From: Prevotellaceae bacterium
Lineage (GTDB): Bacteria; Bacteroidota; Bacteroidia; Bacteroidales; Bacteroidaceae
NCBI GenBank assembly: GCA_021153165.1
Contig: JAGKTZ010000002.1
Location: 1-63,039 of the forward strand
Direction: 5' to 3'
DNA: 63,039 nt
Made by a program: the position numbers and the translations under genes. Positions 34,212 to 43,594 of this stretch are shown in pieces; the first letter of the stretch is position 1; each line of letters starts with the position of its first letter. The notes under the pieces were generated by a model. It had not been told where the DNA came from, did no database searches, and worked only from the letters and a program-made list of their open reading frames with translations.

Positions 34212-35869
34212 GAATAAAATTTGATTTTAGTAAAAATAAGTCTCTCAATGTAGCTTGGGTCATAGTAGTGCTATTCTTTTCTATGGCTCAAGTCTACTCG
34301 TATGCGACATCTCGTTTTTTTGAACGCGTGGATGATGATAGAATAGAACTAATTCACGCAGACAATTTCAGATATGATGAAGTCTTATACCCTGGTGCAC
34401 AGCGTGTGAGTGGTAAGGTTGAAATACGTCACAAGGGGATGACCCTAAAATGTGATAGCGCCGTGCTATATCAGCAGTCAAATTCCTTTGAAGCCATGGG
34501 GAATGTGCGAATGATACAAGGTGATACACTTTCATTGACGAGTGATTCGATATTCTATGATGGTTTAGAACAAATTGCTAAAGCGAGGAGGAAAGTGAGA
34601 CTGACTCACAGAGGACGTATCCTAACGGCAGATAGTTTGAACTACGATCGAGTATTTGGCAAGGGATACTATTTCGAATGTGGAACTTTGAAAGATGGAA
34701 AGAATACGCTCACTTCTGATTGGGGGGAATATTATACCTCAACAAGAAAAGCAAATTTTTATTATTCTGTAAAGCTCGTTAATCAAAAGTTTACGCTCAC
34801 TACAGATACTTTGATGTATGATACACATACTAAATGGTCGCATGTGTTAGGCCCCTCAAATATTATAAGTGGTGAAAGCCGTATCTATACGACAGACGCA
34901 TATTATAATAGTAATAGTGAGGAAGTGCAACTTTATCAAAGTTCGCATCTTTATAGCAAGAATAGGAATATGAGAGGCGATAGCATCTTTTATGACAAGA
35001 AAAAAGGTGTGATGGAGGCCTTTAGAGATATTTATTTTGAAGATCCCGATAATAATATAAATTTTTTTGGCGATTACTGTTGGTACAATGAATTTACAGG
35101 AGAGGCTTTTGCTTATGGACGTGCATTAGCCAAGGATTATTCAAATCCCAGGGATACTTTGTTTGTGCATGCGGATACTATTCGTATGTATACTTACAAC
35201 AAGGATACAGATTCACTATATCGCGTTATACATGGGTATCGGCATGCAAGAGCATTTCGCTCCGACATTCAGGCGGTTTGTGACTCTTTGGTGGGTAATT
35301 CCTTGTTGAAACGTTTAGACTTATATTATGATCCGATTGTATGGAGCGCAAATAAGCAAATACTTGGAGAGGAGATCAATGCTTTTTCAAATGATAGTAC
35401 GATTGATAGTGTTAGGGTAGAACGACAAGCATTGATGGTGGAAAGAATAGACAGTTTGCACTATAATCAAGTTGCGGGGGAGTTGATGCGTGCTTATTTT
35501 GACGAGAAAAAGCAAATTAGAGAAAATCGAGTGGATGGTAATGTCTATGTGATATTCTATCCTATAGAAAAAGACAGTGTGATGCTATATCAGAACTATA
35601 CAGAGACTACACAATTGCGTATGTTTATGCAAGATGGAAAACTTAAACGTCTTTGGACTAATGCAGCCAAAGGTTTCCTTTATCCAATCGGAATGGCGCC
35701 TGCAGATCAGACTCATTTGAATAACTTTGCTTGGTTTGACTATATCCGGCCAAGAGATAAATATGATTTGTTTGAGTGGCGTGGAAAGAAAACGGGGACG
35801 GAATTAAAAGAAAGTGTGCGCAGAGAAGCGCCTATGCAAAAACTAAAGTCAAGAAAAAAACGGAAGTGA
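34208..35869 (+). CDS. OstA/LptA-like periplasmic protein (LPS transport family)
   Basis: 553 residues from the ATG that overlaps the preceding stop. A signal anchor lies at about 14-32 (VAWVIVVLFFSMAQVYSYA). The rest is a run of OstA-type beta repeats (IELIHADNFRYDE, VSGKVEIRHKGMTLKCDSAVLY, FEAMGNVRMIQGDTLSLTSDSIFY) that form a jelly-roll slide binding lipid A. The length is greater than E. coli LptA and typical of the Bacteroidetes OstA-like family. The gene order isomerase-isomerase-OstA-like supports a role in outer-membrane assembly. The C-terminus is very basic (KLKSRKKRK). Confidence 0.85.
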   Translation: MRIKFDFSKNKSLNVAWVIVVLFFSMAQVYSYATSRFFERVDDDRIELIHADNFRYDEVLYPGAQRVSGKVEIRHKGMTLKCDSAVLYQQSNSFEAMGNVRMIQGDTLSLTSDSIFYDGLEQIAKARRKVRLTHRGRILTADSLNYDRVFGKGYYFECGTLKDGKNTLTSDWGEYYTSTRKANFYYSVKLVNQKFTLTTDTLMYDTHTKWSHVLGPSNIISGESRIYTTDAYYNSNSEEVQLYQSSHLYSKNRNMRGDSIFYDKKKGVMEAFRDIYFEDPDNNINFFGDYCWYNEFTGEAFAYGRALAKDYSNPRDTLFVHADTIRMYTYNKDTDSLYRVIHGYRHARAFRSDIQAVCDSLVGNSLLKRLDLYYDPIVWSANKQILGEEINAFSNDSTIDSVRVERQALMVERIDSLHYNQVAGELMRAYFDEKKQIRENRVDGNVYVIFYPIEKDSVMLYQNYTETTQLRMFMQDGKLKRLWTNAAKGFLYPIGMAPADQTHLNNFAWFDYIRPRDKYDLFEWRGKKTGTELKESVRREAPMQKLKSRKKRK

Positions 35870-35870
35870 T

Positions 35871-37745
35871 ATGAGCGATGTGATTAAATTGCTACCAGAT
35901 TCTGTTGCCAACCAAATTGCTGCTGGCGAGGTAATACAACGTCCATCCTCTGTTATAAAAGAATTGGTAGAGAATGCTATTGATGCAGAAGCCACTAAGG
36001 TGCAAATAGTCGTTATTGAAGCAGGGAAAGATAGTATCCAAGTGGTGGATAATGGCAAGGGAATGAGTGATACGGATGCACGTTTGGCCTTTGAGCGTCA
36101 TGCGACGTCTAAGATTAGTGATGCTAATGACTTGTTTGCTCTTCAAACAAAAGGATTTCGTGGTGAGGCTTTGCCGTCAATAGCTGCGGTAGCGCAGGTT
36201 GAACTCAAAACGAAGCAGCGAGATGCAGAAGTAGGCTCTGCATTGATTATAGAGGGAGGGGTCGTAAAAGAACAAAATATGTCCTCTTGTCCAGTTGGAG
36301 CTAATTTTATCGTTCGCAATCTGTTCTATAATATTCCTGCTAGACGAAAATTTTTGAAGTCAAATCAGACAGAACTGAATAATATATTCTCTGAATTTGA
36401 ACGTATAGCTTTGGCACATCCTGAAGTGGAATTTGAATTTTATTCAGGAAAAAATCTTTTGCAAAGTCTTCCTCATGGTAATTTTAAACAGAGAATTCTT
36501 AATCTGTTTGGTAAAAAACTAGAATCGCAATTAATACCAATTAAGGTAGATACTGATATTGTAAAAATATCGGGTTTTGTAGGTAGTCCTAAAAGTGCAA
36601 AGAAAAAAGGCGCGCATCAGTTCTTTTTTGTCAACAATCGATATATGAGGCATCCTTATTTTAATAAGGCAGTACAGAGTGCTTTTGAACGATTGATTCC
36701 TGATGGTGAACAAGTATCTTACTTTATTAAGTTACAAGTAGACCCTGCCCAAATAGATGTCAATATTCATCCGAGTAAGACAGAAATAAAATTTCAAGAA
36801 GAAAATGCTATTTGGCCAATTCTTCTTGCTGCTGTCCGTGAGTCGTTAGGTAAGCATGATGCAATACCCACAATAGATTTTGATACAGCAAATCGTCCGA
36901 ACATTCCAACTTTTACTGGCGATTTTTCTCAGATTAAGATGCCAGAGATTTCTATCAATCCTAATTTTAATCCCTTCGACTCACCTTCAAAACCCAAATC
37001 AGATGCGGCAACATCCTACAACAGCTGTGGGGTTGCGAGGAAATCTAATGTAGATGGATGGATGGGTGCTTATGATGAGTTGTTTGCTGGTGTAGCAAAA
37101 GGAGAGAATACCACAGTGCCAGAATCGCCGACATTGTATGATGAACTTCCGTTAGAGGAAAAGCTCGTGTGGAATAAGGAAGATGCTAAGTATATACAAT
37201 ATTTAGGGCGTTTTATTGTGACAAATTCCTCAGCTGGACTTTTGATTATTGATCAGCAGAGAGCACATGTGAGAGTCCTGTATGAAGATTTTATGAGACG
37301 CTTAGAGGATAGGAAAGGTATTTCTCAAGGTTTATTGTTCCCTCAAATATTGCAGTTGCCATTGTCTGCAGCACAGGTCCTGGAATCTATCGAGGATGAA
37401 TTGCGCAGTGTGGGTTTTGATTTGTCTCCATTGGGGGGTGGCTCTTTCTCCATCTTGGGGATTCCTGCTGGTACAGAGGGGTTGGATCATGTGCAAGTAT
37501 TGCAAGATATGGTTGAAGATGCACAACAAGGACAGGTTTCAGTCAAGGAGCAGGTGTGTCATCTCATTGCTTTAAGTCTTTCCAAACGTGCAGCTATGCC
37601 AATAGGTCAATATCTTTCTGATACAGAAATGGAGGATTTGGTGCAAAGGCTATATTTGTCACAAAACCCTAATTATACACCTGATGGTCACTTGGTGTTG
37701 AGCACCCTTGAAGTATGTGCGATTGAAAAAATGTTTGCAAACTAA
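35871..37745 (+). CDS. mutL: DNA mismatch repair protein MutL
   Basis: 624 residues, starting one base after the preceding stop. The N-terminal GHKL ATPase has the MutL signatures ELVENAIDAEAT, VVDNGKGM and TKGFRGEALPSIA, followed by the transducer domain (FVNNRYMRHP, VDVNIHPSKTEIKF-like). A linker of about 100 residues leads to the dimerisation domain. There the endonuclease motif normally reading DQHA-x-x-E is changed to DQQRAHVRVLYE, and the CPHGRPT motif is replaced by YTPDGHLV. Nicking activity therefore looks lost or altered. It shares an operon with the envelope genes upstream. Confidence 0.93.
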   Translation: MSDVIKLLPDSVANQIAAGEVIQRPSSVIKELVENAIDAEATKVQIVVIEAGKDSIQVVDNGKGMSDTDARLAFERHATSKISDANDLFALQTKGFRGEALPSIAAVAQVELKTKQRDAEVGSALIIEGGVVKEQNMSSCPVGANFIVRNLFYNIPARRKFLKSNQTELNNIFSEFERIALAHPEVEFEFYSGKNLLQSLPHGNFKQRILNLFGKKLESQLIPIKVDTDIVKISGFVGSPKSAKKKGAHQFFFVNNRYMRHPYFNKAVQSAFERLIPDGEQVSYFIKLQVDPAQIDVNIHPSKTEIKFQEENAIWPILLAAVRESLGKHDAIPTIDFDTANRPNIPTFTGDFSQIKMPEISINPNFNPFDSPSKPKSDAATSYNSCGVARKSNVDGWMGAYDELFAGVAKGENTTVPESPTLYDELPLEEKLVWNKEDAKYIQYLGRFIVTNSSAGLLIIDQQRAHVRVLYEDFMRRLEDRKGISQGLLFPQILQLPLSAAQVLESIEDELRSVGFDLSPLGGGSFSILGIPAGTEGLDHVQVLQDMVEDAQQGQVSVKEQVCHLIALSLSKRAAMPIGQYLSDTEMEDLVQRLYLSQNPNYTPDGHLVLSTLEVCAIEKMFAN

Positions 37746-37897
37746 TATAGGGATGTATGATAAATCCGTGTATGAAAAATGAAAACGATAGCAGGGAAAA
37801 GGGTGTAAATTTGTGTTTGCGCCACTTAAAAAGCATAAAATGTGAGTTCTAACTGCATTTTTTTGCTACTTTTTATTGCTATTGTTGCAAAACTCCT

Positions 37898-37905
37898 TAA
37901 CTTTG
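37898..37905 (+). promoter_or_regulatory. -7 box of the OmpA-family gene
   Basis: TAACTTTG gives a 5' UTR of about 105 nt before the ATG at 38015. Confidence 0.6.
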
Positions 37906-38014
37906 CACAATCTTTGAGTGGCAAAAGTTTTATGCTGAGGCAAATTTTAGCTAAGGCGGAACCATAAGAGGTAAAGAGATAGAAATTTAATTAATGTTTT
38001 AATAAAGTTTATTT

Positions 38015-39166
38015 ATGAGAAAGTTAATGTTAGCTTTGGCATTTGTAGGTTTTACTGCAACTGCTTTTGCTCAAGAAACAACAGTTCCTGTGAGCAAGTA
38101 TAGCGTATCGACCAATTCATTCTGGTCAAACTGGTTCGTGACAGTGGGTGGCGACTTCAACGCTATGTACACTTCGCAAGAAGATTGCTGCAACAAGAAC
38201 CCATTCAGCGTAGATCGTGGTACATTTGGTTTCGACGTTGCTGTAGGTAAATGGTTTACTCCAGTAATCGGTCTTCGCACTAAGTTCCAAGGTATTTGGG
38301 CTAAGCAAGTAAACACTCGTGACGATCACCATTCTTACAAGAATTTTAATGTACACGAAGATGTAATGTTCAACCTCCACAACTTGTTCGGTGGTTACAA
38401 GGCTGATCGTGTATGGAACATCATTCCTTACTTCGGTTTGGGTTATGCTCACAATCTTGATAGCCATAATGGTGAATTCTCTTACAACTTCGGTTTGTTG
38501 AACAACTTCCGCATCAACAATCGCCTCGGTATCTACTTTGATGTTTACACCGCATGGATGGAAGGTAACTTCGACGGTGCTACTCCTGATGCATGGAACA
38601 AGCATGGTAAGTATACTGCACGTCACTGGGACAAGATGGTCGGTGCATCTTTGGGCTTGACTATCAACCTTGGCAAGACAACTTGGGAAAAGACTCCAGA
38701 CGTTGCTGCTTTGATGGCAATGAACAAAGAACAAGTTGACGCTCTCAACGCTTCTTTGAAGGATCAACAAGACGAAAACGCTCGTCTCCGTGACCTCCTC
38801 GCAAATCAAAAGCCAGTTGAAAAGGTTGTTGAAGTTAAACCTCAGTTCGTAAACATTTCTCAATCTGTATTCTTCAATATCGGTTCTGACAAGATCGCTA
38901 GCCGTAAGGACCTCGTTAACGTGAAGGAATTGGCTGAGTATGCTGTTGAAAACAATGCTAAGGTTATCGTTACAGGTTATGCTGATAACAAGACTGGTTC
39001 TGCAGAATTCAACCAAGCATTGAGTGAAAGACGTGCAAATACAGTTGTTGAAGAATTGGTTAACATGGGCGTAAGCCGTGACAACATCGTTGTTGAATCT
39101 AAGGGTGGTGTTGATGCAATTAGCCCATTCTCTTACAACCGTCGTGTAACTGTGAAGATTCAATAA
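38015..39166 (+). CDS. OmpA-family outer-membrane protein
   Basis: 383 residues: Sec signal (MRKLMLALAFVGFTATAFAQ), an eight-strand-type beta-barrel to about residue 230 (VGGDFNAMY, FGFDVAVGKWFTPVIGLRTKF, IPYFGLGYAHNL), a short coiled-coil linker (LNASLKDQQDENARLRDLLA), and a peptidoglycan-binding OmpA C-domain (VIVTGYADNKTGSAEFNQALSERRA). It has the size and layout of the major Bacteroidales OmpA proteins that tie the outer membrane to the cell wall. Strong codon bias, a long leader and its own terminator suggest high expression. Confidence 0.92.
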   Translation: MRKLMLALAFVGFTATAFAQETTVPVSKYSVSTNSFWSNWFVTVGGDFNAMYTSQEDCCNKNPFSVDRGTFGFDVAVGKWFTPVIGLRTKFQGIWAKQVNTRDDHHSYKNFNVHEDVMFNLHNLFGGYKADRVWNIIPYFGLGYAHNLDSHNGEFSYNFGLLNNFRINNRLGIYFDVYTAWMEGNFDGATPDAWNKHGKYTARHWDKMVGASLGLTINLGKTTWEKTPDVAALMAMNKEQVDALNASLKDQQDENARLRDLLANQKPVEKVVEVKPQFVNISQSVFFNIGSDKIASRKDLVNVKELAEYAVENNAKVIVTGYADNKTGSAEFNQALSERRANTVVEELVNMGVSRDNIVVESKGGVDAISPFSYNRRVTVKIQ

Positions 39167-39188
39167 TAAGCAGTCTAAATATAAGGTA

Positions 39189-39219
39189 AAGGTCGCTCTC
39201 CACGGAGCGACCTTTTTTG
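39189..39219 (+). terminator. Terminator of the OmpA-family gene
   Basis: AGGTCGCTC and GAGCGACCT form a perfect 9-bp stem, followed by TTTTTTGATTTTT. Confidence 0.9.
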
Positions 39220-39268
39220 ATTTTTATCCTTATTGACAAGAATATTTTTTTATACCAGAAAATATCTT

Positions 39269-39276
39269 TAATTTTG
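39269..39276 (+). promoter_or_regulatory. -7 box of fbp
   Basis: TAATTTTG, 47 bp before the fbp ATG. Confidence 0.5.
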
Positions 39277-39323
39277 TCGGTAATGTAGTCGCTTGTTGTG
39301 ATTAATTATTTCCAATACGCATT

Positions 39324-41312
39324 ATGGTAAAGCCAAAAACATCTTTGAAAAGTGTGAAAGAAGATTTGCGCTACCTGCGTCTCCTTTCCAGAGATTTTCC
39401 TACAATATCCCGAGTGACCCGAGAGATTATCAATCTCGAGGCAATATTACATTTGCCAAAATCTACCGAGCACTTCCTGGCAGATTTGCATGGCGAGAAC
39501 GAAGCATTCCAGCACGTGTTGCGCAATGCATCGGGTAATATTAAAAGAAAGGTGAATGAATTGTTTGGAAACTCACTGCGAGAGCGTGAGAAGAAGGACC
39601 TCTGTACATTAATATATTACCCTGAGCAAAAATTGGAGTTGGTGAAGCAGAATGACAAGAATCTTTCAGATTTTTATCAAACGACCTTGAACCAACTCAT
39701 CACTGTCTGTCGTAGCGTGTCTTCGAAATATACGCGTTCGAAGGTGAGAAAAAGTTTGCCCGAGGAGTATGCGTATATTATTGAAGAGTTGCTGCACGAA
39801 TCTACCGACGATTACAACAAACAAGCCTACTATAATATCATTATTCAGACTATCATCGGCACAGGGCGAGCAGACCATTTTATCATCGCAATCTGTTATT
39901 TGATACAGCGTCTTTCGATAGATCGCCTACACATCTTGGGTGATATCTACGATCGTGGACCCGGTGCACACTTGATTATGGATACGCTCTGCGATTATCA
40001 CAATTGGGATATTCAGTGGGGCAATCACGACGTGCTTTGGATGGGTGCGGCGGCAGGTAATAAATGCTGTATTGCTACAGTACTACGCCTGTCATTGCGA
40101 TATGCTAATACGCAGACTCTGGAAGAAGGCTATGGTATCAATATGGTCCCATTGGCTACATTTGCTATGGAGACTTATGCAGATGATCCGTGCGATATTT
40201 ATATGCCACATGTGCAGGAAGATCGCCCTGGTCTTACAGAAAAGACCCTAAGACTTATATCGCAAATGCATAAGGCTATCACAGTGATACAATTCAAGCT
40301 GGAAGGGCAATTATATCAAGCCTATCCTGAATGGGAAATGACTGAGCGTTGTCTGTTGGAGCATATCGACAAGGCAAAAGGCACGATTCATTTGCAAGGT
40401 AAGGAGTATTTGCTAAACGATCCTTTGTGGCCTACATTAGATCCTGAAAATCCCTACCAACTTACCGCTGAGGAGGCTGAATTGATAGATAGATTACAGC
40501 ATTCGTTTATGATCAGCGAACGCTTGAAACGTCATGTCAAAAGTTTGCTACATCACGGAGGCATGTATAGTGTTTGCAATTCTAATTTGCTTTTCCACGC
40601 TTCAGTACCCTTAAATGAAGATGGTACATTGCGCCAGGTTATGGTAGGTGATACGTTGGTGGCTGGACGCGAACTAATGCAACGTGTGGAGCAAGTCGTA
40701 CGTACGCCATTTGATATTAGTGCCGACGAGGACGAGAGAAAGTGGGCTTGTGATTACTTCTGGTATATTTGGAGTGGTCCCAATTCTCCATTGTTTGATA
40801 AGTCGAAGATGGCTACTTTTGAGCGTTATTTTATTGCAGACAAGGAGACGCACAACGAAGAAAAAGGCTGGTTCTACAAGCTTCGCATATCTGAAGAAGT
40901 CTGCGATTGTCTCATGGACGAATTTGGAGTAGGGGGCAAGCATAGGCATATTATCAACGGACACGTACCTGTGCGTGCTAGCAAAGGCGAGAATCCTATC
41001 AAAGCCAACGGCAAACTGATGGTGATCGATGGCGGTTTTGCTAAGGCTTATCATAGTAAGACCGGTATCGCGGGATATACTCTGGTATATCATAGCCGTG
41101 GTTTTGAATTAGTACAGCATGCACCATTTATGTCTACAGAACAGGCTATTCTCAAGGGGACAGATATTAAGAGTACGACGCAAATTGTTGAAATGATGGG
41201 GCATCGTGCTATGGTGCGAGATACCGATATTGGTATGTCGCTGCGTGAACAAATTGCCGATCTCGAACGCTTGCTCAAGGCGTATCGTCGTGGTTTGATT
41301 AAGGAATCATAG
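39324..41312 (+). CDS. fbp: Fructose-1,6-bisphosphatase, class III
   Basis: 662 residues, the length expected for the large FBPase_2 family of Firmicutes and Bacteroidetes, unrelated to the E. coli enzyme. It dephosphorylates fructose-1,6-bisphosphate in gluconeogenesis. The calcineurin-like metallophosphatase motifs are visible: FLADLHGENEAF, HILGDIYDRGPGAH, QWGNHDVLWMGAAAG, and INGHVPVRASKGENPIKA in the C-terminal half. Serine dehydratase starts 27 bp later on the same strand, so a shared transcript is likely. Confidence 0.95.
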   Translation: MVKPKTSLKSVKEDLRYLRLLSRDFPTISRVTREIINLEAILHLPKSTEHFLADLHGENEAFQHVLRNASGNIKRKVNELFGNSLREREKKDLCTLIYYPEQKLELVKQNDKNLSDFYQTTLNQLITVCRSVSSKYTRSKVRKSLPEEYAYIIEELLHESTDDYNKQAYYNIIIQTIIGTGRADHFIIAICYLIQRLSIDRLHILGDIYDRGPGAHLIMDTLCDYHNWDIQWGNHDVLWMGAAAGNKCCIATVLRLSLRYANTQTLEEGYGINMVPLATFAMETYADDPCDIYMPHVQEDRPGLTEKTLRLISQMHKAITVIQFKLEGQLYQAYPEWEMTERCLLEHIDKAKGTIHLQGKEYLLNDPLWPTLDPENPYQLTAEEAELIDRLQHSFMISERLKRHVKSLLHHGGMYSVCNSNLLFHASVPLNEDGTLRQVMVGDTLVAGRELMQRVEQVVRTPFDISADEDERKWACDYFWYIWSGPNSPLFDKSKMATFERYFIADKETHNEEKGWFYKLRISEEVCDCLMDEFGVGGKHRHIINGHVPVRASKGENPIKANGKLMVIDGGFAKAYHSKTGIAGYTLVYHSRGFELVQHAPFMSTEQAILKGTDIKSTTQIVEMMGHRAMVRDTDIGMSLREQIADLERLLKAYRRGLIKES

Positions 41313-41339
41313 GAAAAATAGAAAAAAGAAGATCTAAAT

Positions 41340-42572
41340 ATGAAAAGTTTAAGGGAATTATTTCGCATAGGGCAGGGGCCATCCAGTAGCCATACGATGG
41401 GACCTCGTGCTGCTGCTGAAAAATATTTGGCATCTCATTCTGATGCAACACGATTTAAGGTGACACTCTATGGCAGTTTGGCTGCAACGGGAAAGGGTCA
41501 CTTGACGGACTGGGCGATAGAGCAAGTTCTCGGAGCAGAACGTACAGAGATTGTTTGGTTGCCAGAAATCGTTCTTCCCTTTCATCCCAATGGCATGAAG
41601 TTTGAAGTTCTTGATGCCGAGGGCGGTGCGCATGATGCGTGGGTGGTCTATAGTGTCGGCGGTGGTGCTTTGGCTGAAGAGGGACAGGACTCACTCGAAA
41701 GCCCAGATGTGTATGATTTGGATCATCTCCTTGATATTATGGCATGGTGCGAACAGCGCGGTCGCTCTTATTGGGAATACGTGGATCATTGTGAAGGCCC
41801 CGAGATATGGGACTACTTGGCAGAAATCTGGGAGGTGATGAAAGAAAGTGTTGAGAGAGGATTGGATACAGAAGGCGTATTGCCTGGTGGACTCAATCTG
41901 CAACGCAAGGCCCCTCATTATTATATTAAGGCAATGGGGTATAATTCCAATTTGCAAACACGTGGCTTAGTCTTTTCTTATGCCTTGGCTGTGACCGAGG
42001 AGAATGCTTCTGGCGGACGCATCGTTACTGCTCCAACGTGTGGTTCGTGTGGCGTGGTGCCCGCGGTGCTTTATCACTTGGCAAAGAGTCGTAAGTTCTC
42101 TGAAAAACGTATCCTGCATGCCTTGGCTACGGCTGGCCTTGTGGGAAATATTGCCAAATCTCGTGCTTCGATATCAGGTGCAGAAGCCGGTTGTCAAGCC
42201 GAAGTCGGCGTGGCATGTGCTATGGCAGCAGCAGCGGCCAACTATATCTTCGGTGGAAGTTTGGCGGCAATTGAATATGCTGCGGAAATGGGCTTGGAGC
42301 ACCATTTTGGTATGACCTGCGACCCTATTTGTGGATTGGTGCAAATACCTTGTATCGAGCGCAATGCCCATGCTGCAGCACGTGCGTTGGATGCAAATAT
42401 TTATGCCACTTATGCCGAAGGCGAGCATCGTATCTCTTACGACAAAGCCGTCGAGGTGATGAAGCAGACCGGTCATGATTTGCCATCACTCTATCGTGAA
42501 ACAAGCGAAGGTGGCTTGGCAAAAGAATACCATAGAGCACCTCGTAAAAAGAAGAAAAAAGTGTCGGAATAA
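41340..42572 (+). CDS. sdaA: L-serine dehydratase (single-chain, iron-sulfur type)
   Basis: 410 residues. It converts serine to pyruvate and ammonia. The beta domain comes first (RIGQGPSSSHTMGPRAAAEKY). The alpha domain has TAPTCGSCGVVPAVL and CDPICGLVQIPCIERN, whose cysteines ligate the 4Fe-4S cluster, and HAAARALDANIYA. The C-terminus is short and lysine-rich. It follows fbp by 27 bp; the pair would link serine catabolism with gluconeogenesis. A strong bidirectional-type terminator follows at 42591. Confidence 0.93.
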   Translation: MKSLRELFRIGQGPSSSHTMGPRAAAEKYLASHSDATRFKVTLYGSLAATGKGHLTDWAIEQVLGAERTEIVWLPEIVLPFHPNGMKFEVLDAEGGAHDAWVVYSVGGGALAEEGQDSLESPDVYDLDHLLDIMAWCEQRGRSYWEYVDHCEGPEIWDYLAEIWEVMKESVERGLDTEGVLPGGLNLQRKAPHYYIKAMGYNSNLQTRGLVFSYALAVTEENASGGRIVTAPTCGSCGVVPAVLYHLAKSRKFSEKRILHALATAGLVGNIAKSRASISGAEAGCQAEVGVACAMAAAAANYIFGGSLAAIEYAAEMGLEHHFGMTCDPICGLVQIPCIERNAHAAARALDANIYATYAEGEHRISYDKAVEVMKQTGHDLPSLYRETSEGGLAKEYHRAPRKKKKKVSE

Positions 42573-42590
42573 AAACCGTTCTGTAATTTT

Positions 42591-42660
42591 AAAAAGCCTA
42601 GACCTTTTTTGAAAAAGGTCTAGGCTTTTTTTGACGAGACGTCGCAAAGTTTTTTTGCTA
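42591..42660. terminator. Perfect 19-bp stem terminator; intergenic repeat, copy 5
   Basis: 42591-42609 is the exact reverse complement of 42612-42630 (AAAAAGCCTAGACC..., T-rich on both outer sides), so it can end transcription on either strand between the convergent sdaA and ferritin genes. It is followed by the inverted family core TTGACGAGACGTCGC at 42631-42645. Confidence 0.85.
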
Positions 42661-42749
42661 GATTTGTTGCGATTTTTTGTCTGATTTTAAGCGTGTGGTG
42701 GGACTTACCTATTATTCCGGAATTTACCAGTGCTACTCCCGTGGATTGA

Positions 42750-42792
42750 CAAAACAAAAGCGAGGCTTCATATCTGATCTATGAAACCTCGC
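42750..42792 (-). terminator. Terminator of the ferritin gene
   Basis: On the minus strand GCGAGG-TTTCATA pairs with TATGAA-G-CCTCGC (plus 42760-42773 with 42780-42792), then TTTTGTTTTG. Confidence 0.75.
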
Positions 42793-42820
42793 ATTAGTTA
42801 TAAAATTCCTTTTTCGCTTG

Positions 42821-43345
42821 CTATTCTGCACCAGTTTGCAGAGGCGATGGCTCTGTGTATGTGCGTGTAGCAAGCTCTTTGTCCAGCATATACATACCAT
42901 ATTTGTTGCCCTCTACGGCTTCGAGTGCCTGGATCATATCTCTTGCATTTTCTTCCTCCTCAACTTGCTCATCTATAAACCAATTGATGCGATTGATTGA
43001 AGCAAAGTCGCGATCTTCATTAGCGATGAAAGCCAGATTGTTGATGAGGGCAGTCACTTTGCGCTCGTGATTCAAAGTTTCCTTAAACATGTCAAGTGCA
43101 CTGTCCCAAGTCGTGGGGACTTCGTCAATGGGTTTTAATTCTACCTTTGCATCGCGTGAATTGATATAATTCATGAATATGCGTGCATGTGCTTGCTCTT
43201 CGCAGAACTGTACGTAGAACCAGTTTGCAACTCCCTTTAGTCCCTTAGATTCAGCATCCAGTGACATAGACAAATATAGATAGGCCGACCACAATTCGGC
43301 ATTGACTTGCGCATTGAGTGCGTCATGAAGTTTTTGGCTTAGCAT
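42821..43345 (-). CDS. ftnA: Non-heme ferritin
   Basis: 174 residues from the ATG at 43345; the longer frame to 43480 crosses the promoter box at 43396. It is a four-helix ferritin that oxidises and stores iron in the cytoplasm. Ferroxidase ligands are visible in NAELWSAYLYLSMSLDAE, CEEQAHARIFMNYI and HERKVTALINNLAFIANEDRD, with WFIDEQVEEEENARDM in the fourth helix. It is divergent from nth and ends in its own terminator, so it is monocistronic. Confidence 0.95.
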   Translation of the reverse strand: MLSQKLHDALNAQVNAELWSAYLYLSMSLDAESKGLKGVANWFYVQFCEEQAHARIFMNYINSRDAKVELKPIDEVPTTWDSALDMFKETLNHERKVTALINNLAFIANEDRDFASINRINWFIDEQVEEEENARDMIQALEAVEGNKYGMYMLDKELATRTYTEPSPLQTGAE

Positions 43346-43395
43346 AAATTCGTGTTGTTTTGAGTAGTTAGACTTATTTGGAATATCACATGTTG

Positions 43396-43403
43396 CAAAA
43401 ATA
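43396..43403 (-). promoter_or_regulatory. -7 box of the ferritin gene
   Basis: Reverse-strand TATTTTTG, about 50 bp before the ATG at 43345. Confidence 0.55.
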
Positions 43404-43532
43404 GCGAAAAAGGATCTAAGTTCAACTGCCAACAAAGTATTTTTTGAAAAATATTTTGTTTCTTTATCTAATGTCACCAAATTGGTAAGACTTTTTAACG
43501 TTAATATAAATGCCAGTTCGGTTTTCTTAACG

Positions 43533-43540
43533 TAAATTTG
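43533..43540 (+). promoter_or_regulatory. -7 box of nth
   Basis: TAAATTTG, 54 bp before the nth ATG at 43595, preceded by two TTAACGT words. Confidence 0.5.
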
Positions 43541-43594
43541 TAGGGTAAAATAACTATGAATTTTATTTCTCTAGAATAAAGCAAATTTCAAGAT

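Noticed and set aside
35871..37745. mutL as a pseudogene because of its altered C-terminal motifs
   Set aside because: The frame is full length, the ATPase motifs are intact and the operon context is tight.
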